Assembly: GCA_003439945.1 (NCBI GenBank)
Contig: QVRM01001993.1
Span: 1 to 64,000, forward strand
Direction: 5' to 3'
DNA length: 64,000 nt
DNA from: Dermanyssus gallinae
Taxonomy: Eukaryota; Arthropoda; Arachnida; Mesostigmata; Dermanyssidae
How positions within the stretch are numbered: the first letter of the stretch is position 1; every line of letters begins with the position of its first letter. The notes beneath the pieces are model-generated. The model saw only the letters and a list, made by a program, of their open reading frames with translations. It was not told where the DNA came from and made no database searches. Position numbers and translations under genes: made by a program. Of this stretch, positions 49,621 to 62,500 are shown piece after piece.

Positions 49621-49794
49621 ACAGCAGTTTGTGCTATTAAGGTTCTCGATGCAGCCCAGAGAGCAGGCAGACCGACGAAGACGTTGGCTAATCGATACCT
49701 GCTGCTGCTACCGGCGCTGTCACCGCCGGTGTACTTACTAGGCTGTGCTGTCGTCTGTTGGGTCACCATCCATCGGTGGTACATATGCTTTCTA

Positions 49795-49851
<57 letters not shown>
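49795..49851. repeat. (CT)n then (AT)n
   Basis: A compound dinucleotide tract. Confidence 0.85.
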
Positions 49852-49853
<2 letters not shown>

Positions 49854-49989
49854 ACCACCTGCCAACCTGCGAATGCAAAGGGTACAAAGCCCCTTTCGTC
49901 AGCCATAGTCGAGTATCGTCATTGCAGGATCGCCTTAGTACAATAACTGCTATCATAGATACAATCGGAACCGTGCGATATGATCAGAC

Positions 49990-50766
49990 CGCGCGCAGCC
50001 GCCGAGAGAGTAAGTAACGATCTCGGTCCTTGCGGCCAGTCCGCATTATTACTACTACTATTACTATTACTACTACCACTACATATTTTCCTTATGTTTA
50101 TAGGGAAAAATGCATTTACGCACGCCTTACAATAGGCTAGTGTAAGATTTGTTGTTATTGATGCTGTTTGTGCAATACGCGCTCTAACCTGCTTCTGTTT
50201 GCCCTTTGCGGCGGCACCTGGGGAAGGGTCTTTTGCACCTTGTTCCCTTATACTCGACGGTTGTTAGCGTCTTGGGGGTGGCATGACCATGCTCGGTCCC
50301 TCAAGTCAATCAAAACAAGTGATATGCTTTAAGAAAAGAAACTGCACTCTAAATCGTGCGGCGCAAGCTACAAAGGGATGTCTTGTAGAGCTCGATTTGT
50401 TATCTTTGTTCTGAGTTTGTTACGTTTCCTCGTTGTTCCCACAGTGATAGCCAGGTCGTCCACGTACGCCATGCATTCAACGCTGGGGTGATGGAGAGCC
50501 CCTGTTTCCTGCTATGACTTACAGTGTTGGACTGATCTATTTTCGATTCGATTTGGGACACTCGCCGGGTTACGGGTTACGGCACTACGCGATAGGCGAC
50601 TGTATGATGGCATAATGATGAATGAGGACGCAACTATTAATATAAATTTAAAATTTGGGTAAATCTGAAGTTCAGCAATTGCTTTATTAGCGAACTCCCG
50701 TTAGGACTGAGTTGAAACCATGTGCTTATGACCGTAAATAACCGCTAGATATTGCACCCCCTGTCG
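49990..50766. other. No recognised feature
   Basis: A short (ACT)n run near 50050. Otherwise unique sequence. Confidence 0.35.
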
Positions 50767-50940
50767 AGCCCGGTGGCGTGGTGGCATGCGTCTGCGCCTC
50801 GCGACCAGAGAAGACACATAGGTGCGCAGGTTCGAACCCCACCCCCCCCACATTTGTATTTATGGGGGTCCGTCTATGAAGCAATGCGAAAAGCAGTCCC
50901 ATGGACGTTAAATCTTGGCTGAGGGTCATCACCGAAAGGA
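50767..50940 (+). mobile_element. tRNA-derived SINE
   Basis: The head begins near GCCCGGTGGCGTGGTGG, an A-box-like segment, followed by a perfect B box GGTTCGAACCCC (50829-50840) at pol III promoter spacing. The body then runs through a C-rich stretch to GTTAAATCTTGGCTGAGGGT (50907-50926). A matching tail occurs at the left edge of the window. No cloverleaf with paired acceptor ends is seen, so it is not a tRNA gene. Confidence 0.75.
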
Positions 50941-51203
50941 TTTTTTAGATATTTCACCCCAATTGTTAGTCGAGTGGCCCGCTGTTTGTTTGCAATATTC
51001 AAAGACTGCTTCGTGTAAGTGTGATTGCTCGCTCCGAAACTTCGCTGCCTATCAGACAAAGCGTTCTTTGTCTCAAGGCTCTGCAATTTCCGGGTTATTT
51101 AAGGCGCTCTCCCGCGTTTGAAAGACTAAGCAGTATGGTGATATTTAGAAGGACTGTCTTTGTGTGTTCCTCTATCATAGGTATCGATGTAAGAAGCGCT
51201 TCT

Positions 51204-51300
51204 TATCAGCAGTTCGGAAGATATATAATATCTTCCAAACTGCTGATATCTATTTTTTTGGGAACTTTGATATCATAATAATCATACATTATTATGATAT
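51204..51300. repeat. Two adjacent hairpins
   Basis: Hairpin 1: a 21-bp stem 51204-51224/51228-51248 (TATCAGCAGTTCGGAAGATAT, one mismatch, loop ATA), followed by a T run. Hairpin 2: a perfect 13-bp stem 51270-51282/51288-51300 (ATATCATAATAAT). Both look like small MITE or structured-RNA candidates. No gene is adjacent. Confidence 0.75.
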
Positions 51301-52222
51301 GTTCTAGTACAACTACTACGATTACGGCTGTTAATTCGTGTAGCAGCTGTGGCAAAAACGGAGACGTTTTCATGCGTAAGATCGAATCCCTCCCGGCTAA
51401 GCTTCCTCCTCCTTACTTGATTGTTGAATCGGGTCGAGCAATACTCTGCTGTTACATTCCACTGCAAAATAAACTCCAAATAATTCCAGTCTGAACACGT
51501 TAAAGGTGGCTAAAAAGGTAAAACGAACGTATGGCTCATATATGGTAGTCATATATATGCCATCATTCAACAATTAAGTGCCCCTCCCGAACCTTAAATA
51601 AATAGTTTACACGGCCGCGCCGAGGAAAGTCACATATAAGGGGTAAGCGTTGAGAGATTTCAACCCGGTATAAAGATACTGCTAGAAATTAAAGTTTGAC
51701 TGTTAATATTAATAAAATTCTACTATGCATTAAAGGTTAACTGTTATTATTAGTAAAATACTACTAATAATTCAATTATTAAAAACGACTGTTACTACGT
51801 CTATAGCAATTTTACAATTACTCCAGTCAATTAACAGCAGCTTTGCAGACGACGACGACAAAGATCTAATTTTTAAACAGTGCCTGTTTTCAAATAAGAC
51901 GTTCTGGAGTATTAACTCACGCACGTTTTCGGACGATTGGCCTCTACGTAGGCGGTTTTTTGCAACTCCACTGCAGTCTGACAGCGAAAAAGGGTAAGTG
52001 CAACGTTGTCTGGAACTCTTCCGTAAGCACGGCCAATCTTATGAAGACACTTCTGGAAATGTCCATGCCCTGTTAGAATTTCCATAGTGTAGTTGGAGGA
52101 TTTTCTTCCTGGTTTCCCGACCCACTTCCCGGATGAATCTTTTTGTGCCCGAGCTATAGGCGTGTCTCTTGAGATCGCCAGTATTTCTACGTTTATTTAC
52201 GTAGATATAGCGTCATAGTTAG

Positions 52223-52225
<3 letters not shown>
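51301..52225. other. No recognised feature
   Basis: AT-rich unique sequence. TGTTAATATTAATAAAATTC and TGTTATTATTAGTAAAATAC near 51700 suggest a small diverged duplication. Confidence 0.3.

Positions 52226-52281
<56 letters not shown>
52226..52281. repeat. (AT)n microsatellite
   Basis: A 56-bp dinucleotide tract. Confidence 0.85.
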
Positions 52282-52285
<4 letters not shown>

Positions 52286-53608
52286 CATATACAAGTACTA
52301 TCGTAAGAATTCGCTAGCCAGTGCTCTGTCGGCGCAACCATAAATCCTGTAATTGCAAACGCATCTGTGGCCCAGCGGCCCGTTAGCAAACGCCATCCAT
52401 TTGGTGTGCGCGAAACTCGATAGTGTGCGAACTTTTGTCGAACTGTCACCATTAGCAGCAGAGGAAGCGTCAGTACCAGCAACAGCAGCAGCAGCAGTGT
52501 AGAAGATTGTGGTATCTGTAACTGCAACTGTAGTAGCTTCTGCTTCGGTACCTGAGATCAATTCTTCGTCATGCCACCTCGTCGAGATGAATGATGCCGC
52601 CAGCCGTCGTCCACTGCGTTCTCGATCTCTCGACCATGACGCAAGTAGGGGTCCGGTCCCGAGGTTATGGTGACCATGGCCGAGTATGGCAGGACGACCT
52701 GCTTATTGATCCGTGTACTTCTATTCTCCGTCCGCAGCCTCGCTTTCCGGCGTCCAGTTTGCCCATTCATAGTTGGCAGCGCTCCGAGTACGCGAGTACA
52801 CTGGTGAAGAAAGTGTTGTTACAGTGCTGCTGCTGCCGCTGCAGATTTGTCGCAGTCCTCACGCATGTCACCACTGCCGCCACCAACGACAACAACAATA
52901 ACAGCGGCAGCAGCAGCGACTAAGCTAAGCGGTAACCCTTTGACTCCCCCTTTTCTGACTGCTCGCCACATGCATTTCGTCGACAACGCTATCACCATTA
53001 CCGTCCTTACGACCATCAAGAACTCAATTCTTCAACTCTGAGCCCTCTCCGTATAGTAAATGTAGAAGCCACCACCCCCGGCTGTCGTCGTCGTCGTCAC
53101 CACCGCGAGACAGGTTCAGGCCTTACTTATTTATTTACTTAACCGTTAGTGACACCATTATTCTAATCATGATTGTTATTCATATTTTTACTCGACTGAC
53201 AGACAGCCAAGCGAAGCCAGTGAACTTTTTGACACCGGGCGTTAACGCCCCAACGCTCGCGGCGGGACGGGGGTGACCTCTGCAGAGCTTCGAGCGACGG
53301 CGTCACGTCTCGTGGCGTGCTCAACATTTAGCGGGCGCTATTCCGCTGTTTTAGCTTGCTGGTGGCGGCCGCTAAACGACTCTTGGCTGCCATCGCTGCA
53401 GTAGCGTCACCGACCGAGTGTGTCACAGCCAGTCTAACAACCGCTGCTGGTGGGTTTACGACGACCTACGCGGCTCGACAAAAGGTCAAGAGAGAAAAAC
53501 AGAAAGTGAGGCCGTTTCTCTCTTTTCCCCTCGAACCTTTCCCTTTTCCCCCCAACTTTCTCTCTCTCTCTCTCAGCACTCGTCTGTGTCTCGTTAGCTT
53601 TGATTTTC

Positions 53609-53639
<31 letters not shown>

Positions 53640-54013
53640 CCGTATCTCCGGCTTTGTGTTTCTTTCTGTCGTGTCCCCTACTCACATTCTCGGAATTGGG
53701 TGTGGTTACGGCAGCTCGTTGAGGGCATTTGCCGTGCACGCCGCCGGTGCGCGCTACCGCAATCAATGAGTAGTGTTGTGAGAGTGACGTTGTCGGTTAG
53801 AGGTGGAAGGGGGGGGGGGTTGCGTGGCGTCGTGATCTCATAGCGGGCGCCCGTCTAACTGTTTATCCGTCGGCCCATCCGTCTGTTTACCCCCCTGTCT
53901 GTCTGTTTATTTTTCGTCTGTCTGTTCGTCTGTATGTTTGTCCGTCTGTTCCTCTGTCCGTTAGTCGGTCGGTTTGTTTTTGACATTGCAGGCAGCTGTT
54001 TCGCTTCAGCCGA

Positions 54014-54175
54014 CGACAACAACAACACACGCAAACTACGACAACAACACGCAAAAGACGACAACAACACAAACGACGACAACACACAACAACAACAACG
54101 AACAACAACAACAACAACAACACAAACGACGACAACAACAACGACGACGGCGGCGGCGGCGCGGCGGCGACCGAC
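54014..54175. repeat. (ACAACG)/(CAA)n and (CGG)n tract
   Basis: Interrupted CAA/ACG repeats ending in a short CGG run. GTC/GTT repeats follow at 54520-54640. Confidence 0.7.
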
Positions 54176-55415
54176 AACAACGACGACGATGATGCCGACT
54201 AACTGCGACTCTAACTAGAACGGCGACGACAAACACGATGAACCGACGACGGCGGCGTCGACGCCGATGAACGAGTCAAGTTGCCGTCGGTTGCTGGCCG
54301 GCTGACTGACTGGATAGCTAGATGACTGGCTGTCTCGCCGACAGGCCGCCGGCTTCTCTTGTCGCAAACTTCATAAGTCATCTCTTATCGCGCGTGGTGG
54401 GATGTTAGCGTCGGGCGGCGTTGCTGTTAAGACAGCCGCGGCGTTGCTGCTGCTGCTGTTGCTGTTAATGCTGCTACTCTTCTATCGCTATTGGTCGTTG
54501 TTGGTTTTGTCGGTTATTGTTCCTGTTGTTGTTGTTGCTGCTGCTGCTGCTGTTGTCTCTGATCGTCGTTGTTGGCGTCGTTGGTGTTGTTGACGTCGTC
54601 GTCTTCCTCGTCGTGTCGTCGTCGTCGTCGTCGTGTGCCAATGCGAGGCGACAACGGCGCGGGTCAAGACGCCCCCCAGTGGTCAACCTCGCGGTAGTAG
54701 CGTGCCGATGGCCACAGCAGCCGCCCCCGGGGCTGCGGCTATATCTGCTTTGCAGCATGCACGCAGCATGCACAATCAGACAAGGGCAAGGGCAAGTGAG
54801 CGCACGCATATATGCGGGCGGCTGGGCGGCTCACAGAGTGGACCCCGGAGTTTGCTCGGTAGTCGGTGGCTGATGGCTGGCTGGCTGACTGACCGCTCCC
54901 TCACAGGATTGCTGTCGTTGTGTGACCCTTACAGGGGTGTCGCTGTAGTCATTGTCGTCGGCAGGGGCGCCGGCAGCGACACCCCGATAACTGATAGAAA
55001 ATACTTTAAGTGAAGCTTTGCCAACCTCCGACAGAGAAAAGGGCCAAACAAAGAAAGAGAGAGAGAGAGGGGGCAGGGGACGGAACGGAGAGGGGAAAAG
55101 TTGTGTGTCCGAGTTTTTGAAATTATATTTGGATTTTGTCACGACGATGATGACGACGACGACGACTTCATTGTTGTCGATTATCTCTCCTCTTTTCTTT
55201 TCCTTCTCCTAACGTCTAGTGTTCTCCCGGATGTTCCTAATGTCGTCGATGCCCCTCGATAAATCGGTAATGGCGTCGACGATCTTGCACTATGATTACT
55301 ACTACTACTATTACATGAATGTTTTTTCTTATGTTTTACGTCGGGCTGACCCTTCCCAACGTGAGTTTCCTTCGTGTCATTCTCTTAGCGCTTCCATTTT
55401 TTACAGGGGCCAGGA

Positions 55416-55490
55416 ACAAAAATGCATAATGCACACCCTTTGGTTTGGGTAGTGTGGGACTCTCAAACCCACTAAAAACCTGGTGACCCC
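55416..55490 (+). repeat. Interspersed repeat family Y, copy 2
   Basis: It contains TAGTGTGGGACTCTCAAACC and CACTAA, matching the family Y core with one substitution. Confidence 0.55.
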
Positions 55491-55956
55491 CTACCTAACC
55501 TACATGACCGGGATACTTGTTGTATTACTTCAGTGCATCTCTCTCACCGCTGCAGCTGTTCGACAGCGGGTTCTAAGCCTAATCGAGCCCACTTACTCGG
55601 AGTGTTAACTCGTAGGGGGCTAATATAATGCCAGCACTTCCTTCCTCCCTACTTTTGTCCACTTCTAACGTACATCTAACTAGACCAATTATGGACTTTC
55701 TTCAGCAGGCCAATGCTCGAGCCGATTTAACAATTAATGACAAAAGAGGAACTCTGCCCGATCAGGATTCAACCCGAGGCATGGCAGCGCCTCCGCTTTT
55801 TAGAACTAACCTTTGCAGCCACTACAACTATTGCTTGTACAACTACACTATAAGCAACACACCGGCAAGCAGCGCGAAACAAATCAGTCAACCTACTGGT
55901 ACCTGTCGTCTTCGAGACGAAAAAAGACTAAATACGCATGTATATATATAAAAAAA

Positions 55957-55996
<40 letters not shown>

Positions 55997-57826
55997 TTTA
56001 ATATAGAGAGAGAGAGACAGACGAAAGAATCACGAGACAAAGATTTAAAAGGTGACTTCTTCACTATATATACTCCTGTTGTGTTGTGAAGACTGCCGAA
56101 CTACACGATCTAGACGAACAGTAGCCGTGGTAAGCCTGAGGGCTTGTTTATGAGCACGTCGGGCGGTCTTATGTTTGGCTTCTGTATGTTAACCAAAATA
56201 AGACGCCGCGTTACAGAAACGATGGTCGGGTGGAGCAAGCCTTTGGCTCTTATCGACTGTTCGGAAAACGGGGGAAAAGTCGTCACAAAATGTTACCTTT
56301 TCAGATTGCAAAAACAACTGCAACGAGAGCAGAAGAAAAGAACAATCGGCATGGCCCCCACAATTACCCCACGGTGACGGAACACGCCAGCAAAATCTAG
56401 ATCCTGCCATTTATTAATGCTGCTGCTGCTGTTGTTGTTATTTCTAGTATCTGTATTAATGTGTGCATATGTGTATATACAGCTTCTCCTGTCAAAGGCA
56501 ATGTGGACCCAAGCATGTCCACAAAACGTGGCCGCCGCCGCCACAAGCTATCGCTGGCAGCGATGCCGGGCGTTATCCTGAGCTAATGGAGCCGGGTGTT
56601 CAGGGCTTGAAAGGGCAATTCACCGCCGTTTCAATGGATAGATAGGACATGAAGGGGTTGGTTGCCTCGTAAGTTAGTTAGTTCGTTCGTTCATTGGTTG
56701 GTCACCGAGGTAAGAGAAAGAAAGGTGTGCCGATGACGCTAATCGTGATGAGAGTATTGAAGGACACGAAAACAACCGAGATATGTTGTGTCTCTCGATG
56801 GTGTCTGTGATGACGACCACGACAGGGCGATAGTGAATGATACGACGCTGAACAACGCTGAAGCAACACGAAGCCGCTCCTTATTGATAAGACGGACGTC
56901 ATCGAAACCGGAGTAGAAGACTCAGGGCGGCACCGAGGTCGATTTTGGCTTCGAGCTTCAAAGGCCGGCTATAAACATACACTCTCTCTGTCTCATCACC
57001 TCTCTCTGTTTCCCGCTCTCTGTCATTTGCCGATACGAGCATACTATCATTTTAAAGAAATGCTATTTTAATGATTGCCGGCATTTTGTAGCTTATTATT
57101 ATTATTATATTATTATTATTATTGCTGTTTAGTTTGGCCATCTTTCTTTTATTTGTTTAGTTGTTAGTGTTTTGCTATCACTTTTCTTGTTATTATCATT
57201 ATTGATTATTTGCTGTGTTCTCATTGTATGCTAGTTAAATTATTGTTGTTATTTTGTTCCCATTATTTATGCTTCGGTCACTGTTGTGTTCTATGTTGGG
57301 TCATCACTCTGCTGTCACGGCGTTCGATTTCCCCAACTAGTTAACCCGTCCATATTTGCTTCGCTTTGTGTTGTCGTTTGTTTGTTTATTTGCCTGTTTC
57401 TAGTTTTTTTGTGTTGTTTGCTGTGTTTGTTGTTGTTGTTGTTGTTGTCGTAGTCGTGTTGTTTGCTGTTGCTTGCTGCTGCTGTGCGTCGTTATCGTTC
57501 ATATTGCTAATAGAACAATAGCACATCGTCGGTTGAAATCGTTTTTTTGAGATTGGTTTCTGCTCCGACTTTACTACGGCCAAGTCTGCGTTGTCTGTGT
57601 TGCCTGACATATCGGCCTATAAGATATGAATTTAATTAATGTTTTTCGATGATCGTGTAATTTTGCAGTCGTCTCCGCGCCGGGATGCGTCGCCGATGTA
57701 TGCGCGTCGCGCCTCTTCTCGGCAGCCTATCTTTCCTATTTGCTCAATCGGCGACGTACTTCGTGGCGCCTTTGGAGTTGTTCTTCGCCTAGATCGGAGA
57801 ATCGAAAGGTCAAATGCAGAAGAAGC

Positions 57827-57896
57827 TGGCCAGCAGCAGCAGCAACAACAACAACAAGAACAACAACAACAACACCAACAACAACAACAAGAGAAA
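57827..57896 (+). repeat. (CAG)/(CAA)n tract in an open frame
   Basis: It lies in a 118-codon plus frame (57639-57995) with non-repeat flanks (N side SSPRRDASPMYARRASS, C side KLVNVRPPLRATYENDATVV). A real Gln-rich exon is possible, but no family is recognised and no splice evidence was found. Confidence 0.5.
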
Positions 57897-58029
57897 CTCG
57901 TTAACGTTAGGCCTCCCTTGCGTGCGACGTACGAGAATGATGCGACCGTGGTCGACTTCAACTTCTCGAGGTGGACAACAACGATAGCACAGTAGCACCC
58001 CGAACCACATAGCGTGGCTTTTGTGGAGG

Positions 58030-58105
58030 AATACAGGTTTAGTGGGTTTGTGAGTCCAACACTAGTTGCTGACAGGCGCCAGCGACGCATATGCATTTTG
58101 ATTCT
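58030..58105 (-). repeat. Interspersed repeat family Y, copy 3
   Basis: The minus strand reads ACTAGTGTTGGACTCACAAA then CCCACTAA, preceded by ATGCATATGCGTCGCTGG, like copy 1. Confidence 0.6.
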
Positions 58106-58282
58106 TGAAACCTTCCAAAAAAAAAGACTCTGGCGTGTACATTCAGTGTCGCCATCTAGAGACGAAATAAGAGAGTCGAGCCATTCCGAACGAGTCTACC
58201 AATACTATTTGCTTACAGTTTTTGGTCGATATAGTAATCACACTTCAAGGATGAGTAAATGTCTAGTAGTGCAACTAAAATG

Positions 58283-58327
<45 letters not shown>
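58283..58327. repeat. (AT)n microsatellite
   Basis: A 45-bp tract. Confidence 0.85.
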
Positions 58328-58333
<6 letters not shown>

Positions 58334-58544
58334 TTTTTGTAATGGGACCGTTTTTTCAAAACAAAAAAGAGGATGTGTGGTACAATTGTCACAGTCATAT
58401 ACGAGTATATATTGTCGTATGTATTGTTTTTAGTGTGCGTACTTCTGAAAAAAGAACATCTAATCGCCAAATAACCAAGTGATATTTAATCGGGATGCCC
58501 TAATTTGGCCATCCGTCAAGCAAACAATCTGTTTACGAATTCAC

Positions 58545-58800
58545 TGCGGGCCTCGGCTTTTGGAGTGATTGATCGCTGACTCCTTAGAGCGTACGTTATT
58601 AGTCGCGAGTATGTGCTCTTCTCCAGGAGTGAAATTGTGGCGATGATCAAACTGGAAGAAGCTGGCATAGTGATAGGAGCTTGGTACACTGTAGATTGGC
58701 TAGCAACAGTTTTCACTGCACCCACTAGAAAGAGCTCTAAAGCGTCTTGTAGACGGTGGTTGCTCCACCGCGACAACGCACCGAGCCACCAAAAAAAAAA
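58545..58800 (+). pseudogene. Mariner-like transposase relic
   Basis: The plus frame encodes a stretch ending WLLHRDNAPSH (about 58761-58793), matching the second-Asp block (HxDNAPxH) of mariner/Tc1 transposases, preceded by a plausible WYTVDWLATVF region. A poly(A) run interrupts it right after the motif, and the third-Asp block is not found. The boundaries are uncertain. Confidence 0.55.
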
Positions 58801-58861
58801 AAAAGGAAATCGTTTTGATTCACGCAAGTCGGAGCTTGGAACACTGCACCGAAAACATTGA

Positions 58862-60728
58862 CAAAACGTGATGTAGAGGTGTGCTCCCTAGCATGGATTT
58901 ACTGCCTAAATATACGTATATAAACTAATAGGAACATTGAAGGTTCAGAAAAAATGAATACAAATTTATGTTTGTATTGTATCGTAGAAATTTAAAAACA
59001 TTTGCCAGGTTCCCATTTGTGTGTATATATATGTGTGTGTGTGTGACAGCAAAGTGGAAAACAGATTTAAGACAGGCCAATTGATTGGTTCGCCTCTCGT
59101 ATCGTGCCGACAGAGAGAGAGATTCTTGTCGTTTTGCCGAGCCAGCCCTGTGCAACAGCGCTGACTTGGAACTTCTATTTGCTTCTCTTGCTCTTAATGT
59201 CGCTACTCCAATCCTCGATTCCCTCGCATGGAGCTTTGTCGCGACGACAACGGCAGCAGTAGCAGCAGTAATAAAGCTCGAGTGACTTCTGTGGACTTTA
59301 CTTCTTCGCTTACCTGCTTCTGCCTTCAATCAATGGATCAATCGATCGAATGTTTGTCCGTCCGTCCGTTCGTTCCTTCATTTGTTGTCTGGCTCACTCA
59401 CTCACTCAGGACAGCCTTCACGACATCCTACGAAGTAATCGGCGTCTTCATCTCGCGTCGCCACAATCTCGCATCAGCTTTCACTGAACTCGACATTACT
59501 CGAGAACACTACAGGCCGGCTACAGATACCGTCAGAACTATACGACGGCAAATTTTGTGCTAGCTAACCAGACGGTGTGGCTCGACAGACAGACTAACTA
59601 ACGCTCGTTACCGGAATTGTTGTCATCGTTGTTGTTGTTGCTGATGTTATTGCTGCTGCTGCTTCTGCTGTTATTATTGTTGCAGCTTCTGTTGCTCGTT
59701 GTTGTTAGAGCCCCCCCGAACCCCTCTCCCGCTTCCCCCGAACTCCGTTTCCCGTCCTCTTTGAGTGAGTGAGTTGTTGTAGTTGCGTCTTATGTCTCCT
59801 GTTACATGAAGAGAGAGAGAGAGCGCGCAACGTGGCGTCCGGTAGTCGTTCGGTAGTTCTAGTAGTAGCAATCAAGTAGTCGATCGACCTAGCGATCGAA
59901 AAGGCCGCCACCTAGCCTACTACCACGACTACTGCTACTTCTACTACTGCTGATTCACAATCGTGTAATCCAATCGTGCAAATCAATTGCAATCAAACGT
60001 TGTTGTAGGCGCTTTGTGTTGTCGTTGTCGTTGTCGTTGTTGCTACTTGTTGTCGCCGTTGTTGAGAGCTCGGGAGCTCGCCTTCACTCACTACTTACTT
60101 ACGAACGCACGCACGCACGCACCCAGGCACTCTCCTTGCCCTCGCTTGCGTTCTGGCTGGCTCTTGTTGTCATGTTGTTTTCGTTATCTTCCTCCTTCTG
60201 TATTATGCCTTATGAGGTATGTTCACCCCTCTCTCTATCTCTCGCTCTCTCTCGTGACTTCTGCAGGACCTTTTCTTTTTCGCTGCTCTTCTCAGCATTC
60301 TGTCTTTACGACGATACTTCACGTCATCATCATCATCATCATCATGACCGCTAACACCATGGTCGCCATGGTCATGATGTGGTAGCCACCAGCTATAATG
60401 CGAGTCGAAGTTCAAGCTCCGACTCAAGTCGCCGCCTCTCACCTCACCTCACCTCACCTCGAATCGAGTCGAGGCGCCACCGAACAGGAGGCACGAGGAA
60501 GGAGGGTGACCGATTATCTGACCGAGACTGTAGAATTGAGTTATTACCTCTACTTGTTCGATGAGACTACGACTACGAGCCACAAAGTAAGCTACTGCGC
60601 TTACTTTACGCTACAACAACAACAACAAACTGCCATTATGTTATCAATCTTTGCAACCAGATCAAGTCGCATAGATACGGAGAGACAGGCAGCAAACGAG
60701 CAAGCTAGCGAGAGATAGAGAGAGGCAG

Positions 60729-60760
<32 letters not shown>

Positions 60761-60773
60761 ATACATATATATA

Positions 60774-60852
<79 letters not shown>

Positions 60853-61063
60853 TAAAGAAAAGGTAAGGTCTCGATTCTTAGTCCGAAAGGTCCTTTGTTC
60901 GAGACTGCCCGACCGGCCAGGGAGTGACTATCGCTGGCCGATGGAGAGACATGTAGACACACAAACCCAGAGACATGATACCGACAGAGATGCCGTGTAG
61001 TACAGGTGATTCGTTAGAGTGTGATTGTTTGTCGTGAACAATTGACAAGACAAGAGCAAGGGG

Positions 61064-61095
<32 letters not shown>

Positions 61096-61607
61096 AGGGC
61101 TGATTGTGTTACCGACACCGGCCGACATCACTTTGAACTGAACAATACTCTTGTTATTGTTGTCGTCGCCGTCGCCACGGATGTCAGACGCGCCGCCGGG
61201 CCCGGCTGTCTCGCAGAAGGCAGTGACAGTAGTGAGGAGGCAGTAATTCCTTTCTCCTTAGTCGCTTGCTCCTTCTCCACCGTGCGTCGCTGCGTCAGCC
61301 TTAAAACCACTGCCACTTGTGATGGCGTACGTATGCATGCATGTAGATTGTGTCCGAACATCACTGAGCAATTGTCTTGCTGCATTGCCGCCGCCGCCTC
61401 CACCATCATCACCACCACCACTACCACCACCACCATTATTACCCTAGCTTGGCCTATATTAAGACATCTGTGCTCGGAGTCCACATAGTGATCCACTCCA
61501 CAGCCGACGGCATTGACGCGTCCGATGTCCAACGAACCACGAACATCAATCGAAACGCGGTCCTTTCAAGACTACACCCTCTCAAATTTACAGCGCTAAC
61601 TATGCCA

Positions 61608-61611
<4 letters not shown>
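58862..61611. other. GC-rich repeat belt, right part
   Basis: GTT, GTC, CTG, CAT and CT tracts. No gene is recognised. Confidence 0.35.
60729..60852. repeat. (AT)n then (AG)n
   Basis: A compound microsatellite of about 120 bp, the same AT-to-AG order as at 2979-3027. Confidence 0.85.

Positions 61612-61677
<66 letters not shown>
61612..61677. repeat. (AT)n microsatellite
   Basis: A 66-bp tract. A second is at 61843-61878. Confidence 0.85.
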
Positions 61678-61678
<1 letters not shown>

Positions 61679-61841
61679 TATTCTAGCTTTTTTTACTTGT
61701 AAGTACTGTTTTACCCGCAGTAATATGAAAAAAGTGCAATTTAATTGTCTGCTGCGGAACAGACTATAAAGGCCCGGCAAAGTCCGCTGGTCTAGCGTTG
61801 TTTGCAAAGGGAAGAATTCCTCCCGATTAAAAACTGCAAAG

Positions 61842-61880
<39 letters not shown>

Positions 61881-62041
61881 GTCGGGTTGTGTTTTCCGTT
61901 TGATTTATATACACACAGGTACTCTGGCATTGCTGCTGAGTATAGGTAGACCAAAAGAAGTTCTGGCGTACGATGTAATCGGATTCCTCTTGATGTAAAG
62001 TCGTCATTCCATACTCCAGACAACGTAACGTTTGAGCGTTC

Positions 62042-62134
<93 letters not shown>

Positions 62135-62185
62135 TAAACAATGTTACAGCTGTGAGGTCTGAACGTATTATTGCAATGTTTTGTT
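62042..62185 (-). repeat. (AAT)n-tailed interspersed repeat, copy 2
   Basis: On the minus strand, ATACGTTCAGACCTCACAGC and TGTAACATTGTTTAAA run into (AAT)n. It matches the 26.1-kb copy over about 45 bp. Confidence 0.6.
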
Positions 62186-62306
62186 AAATAATTAGTTCAC
62201 TCCATGGCGTCTAAACTAGATGCCGCATTCTCTCTGCAAACGGCCAAGGACAACGCTTGCCTCAAGAATTGACCCTCTCTTCGGTCGTTCGTGACCTTCT
62301 GACGAC

Positions 62307-62307
62307 C

Positions 62308-62404
<97 letters not shown>
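62307..62404. repeat. (ATT)n microsatellite
   Basis: A trinucleotide run of about 98 bp followed by a hairpin and more ATT at 62476-62500. Confidence 0.9.
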
Positions 62405-62406
62405 CA

Positions 62407-62470
62407 ACAAAAAAGTTTTTTCGGTTTTTTTAATGAATCTTTACGGACAAAACCAAAAAAACTTTTTTGT
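62407..62470. repeat. Hairpin between two (ATT)n tracts
   Basis: ACAAAAAAGTTTTTTCGG on the left pairs with CCAAAAAAACTTTTTTGT on the right around a 17-nt loop, and ATT repeats flank both sides. Confidence 0.65.
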
Positions 62471-62500
62471 AGCATTATTATTATTATTATTAGTATTATT

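Larger units (their letters stand above)
52282..57600. other. GC-rich repeat belt, central part
   Basis: CAG, CAA, GTC, CT, G-run and AT tracts throughout. The many open frames follow the repeats, and none carries a recognisable domain. Confidence 0.35.

Noticed and set aside
50760..50845. True tRNA gene at the 50.8-kb B box
   Set aside because: The cloverleaf cannot be completed, and the sequence continues into a SINE body.
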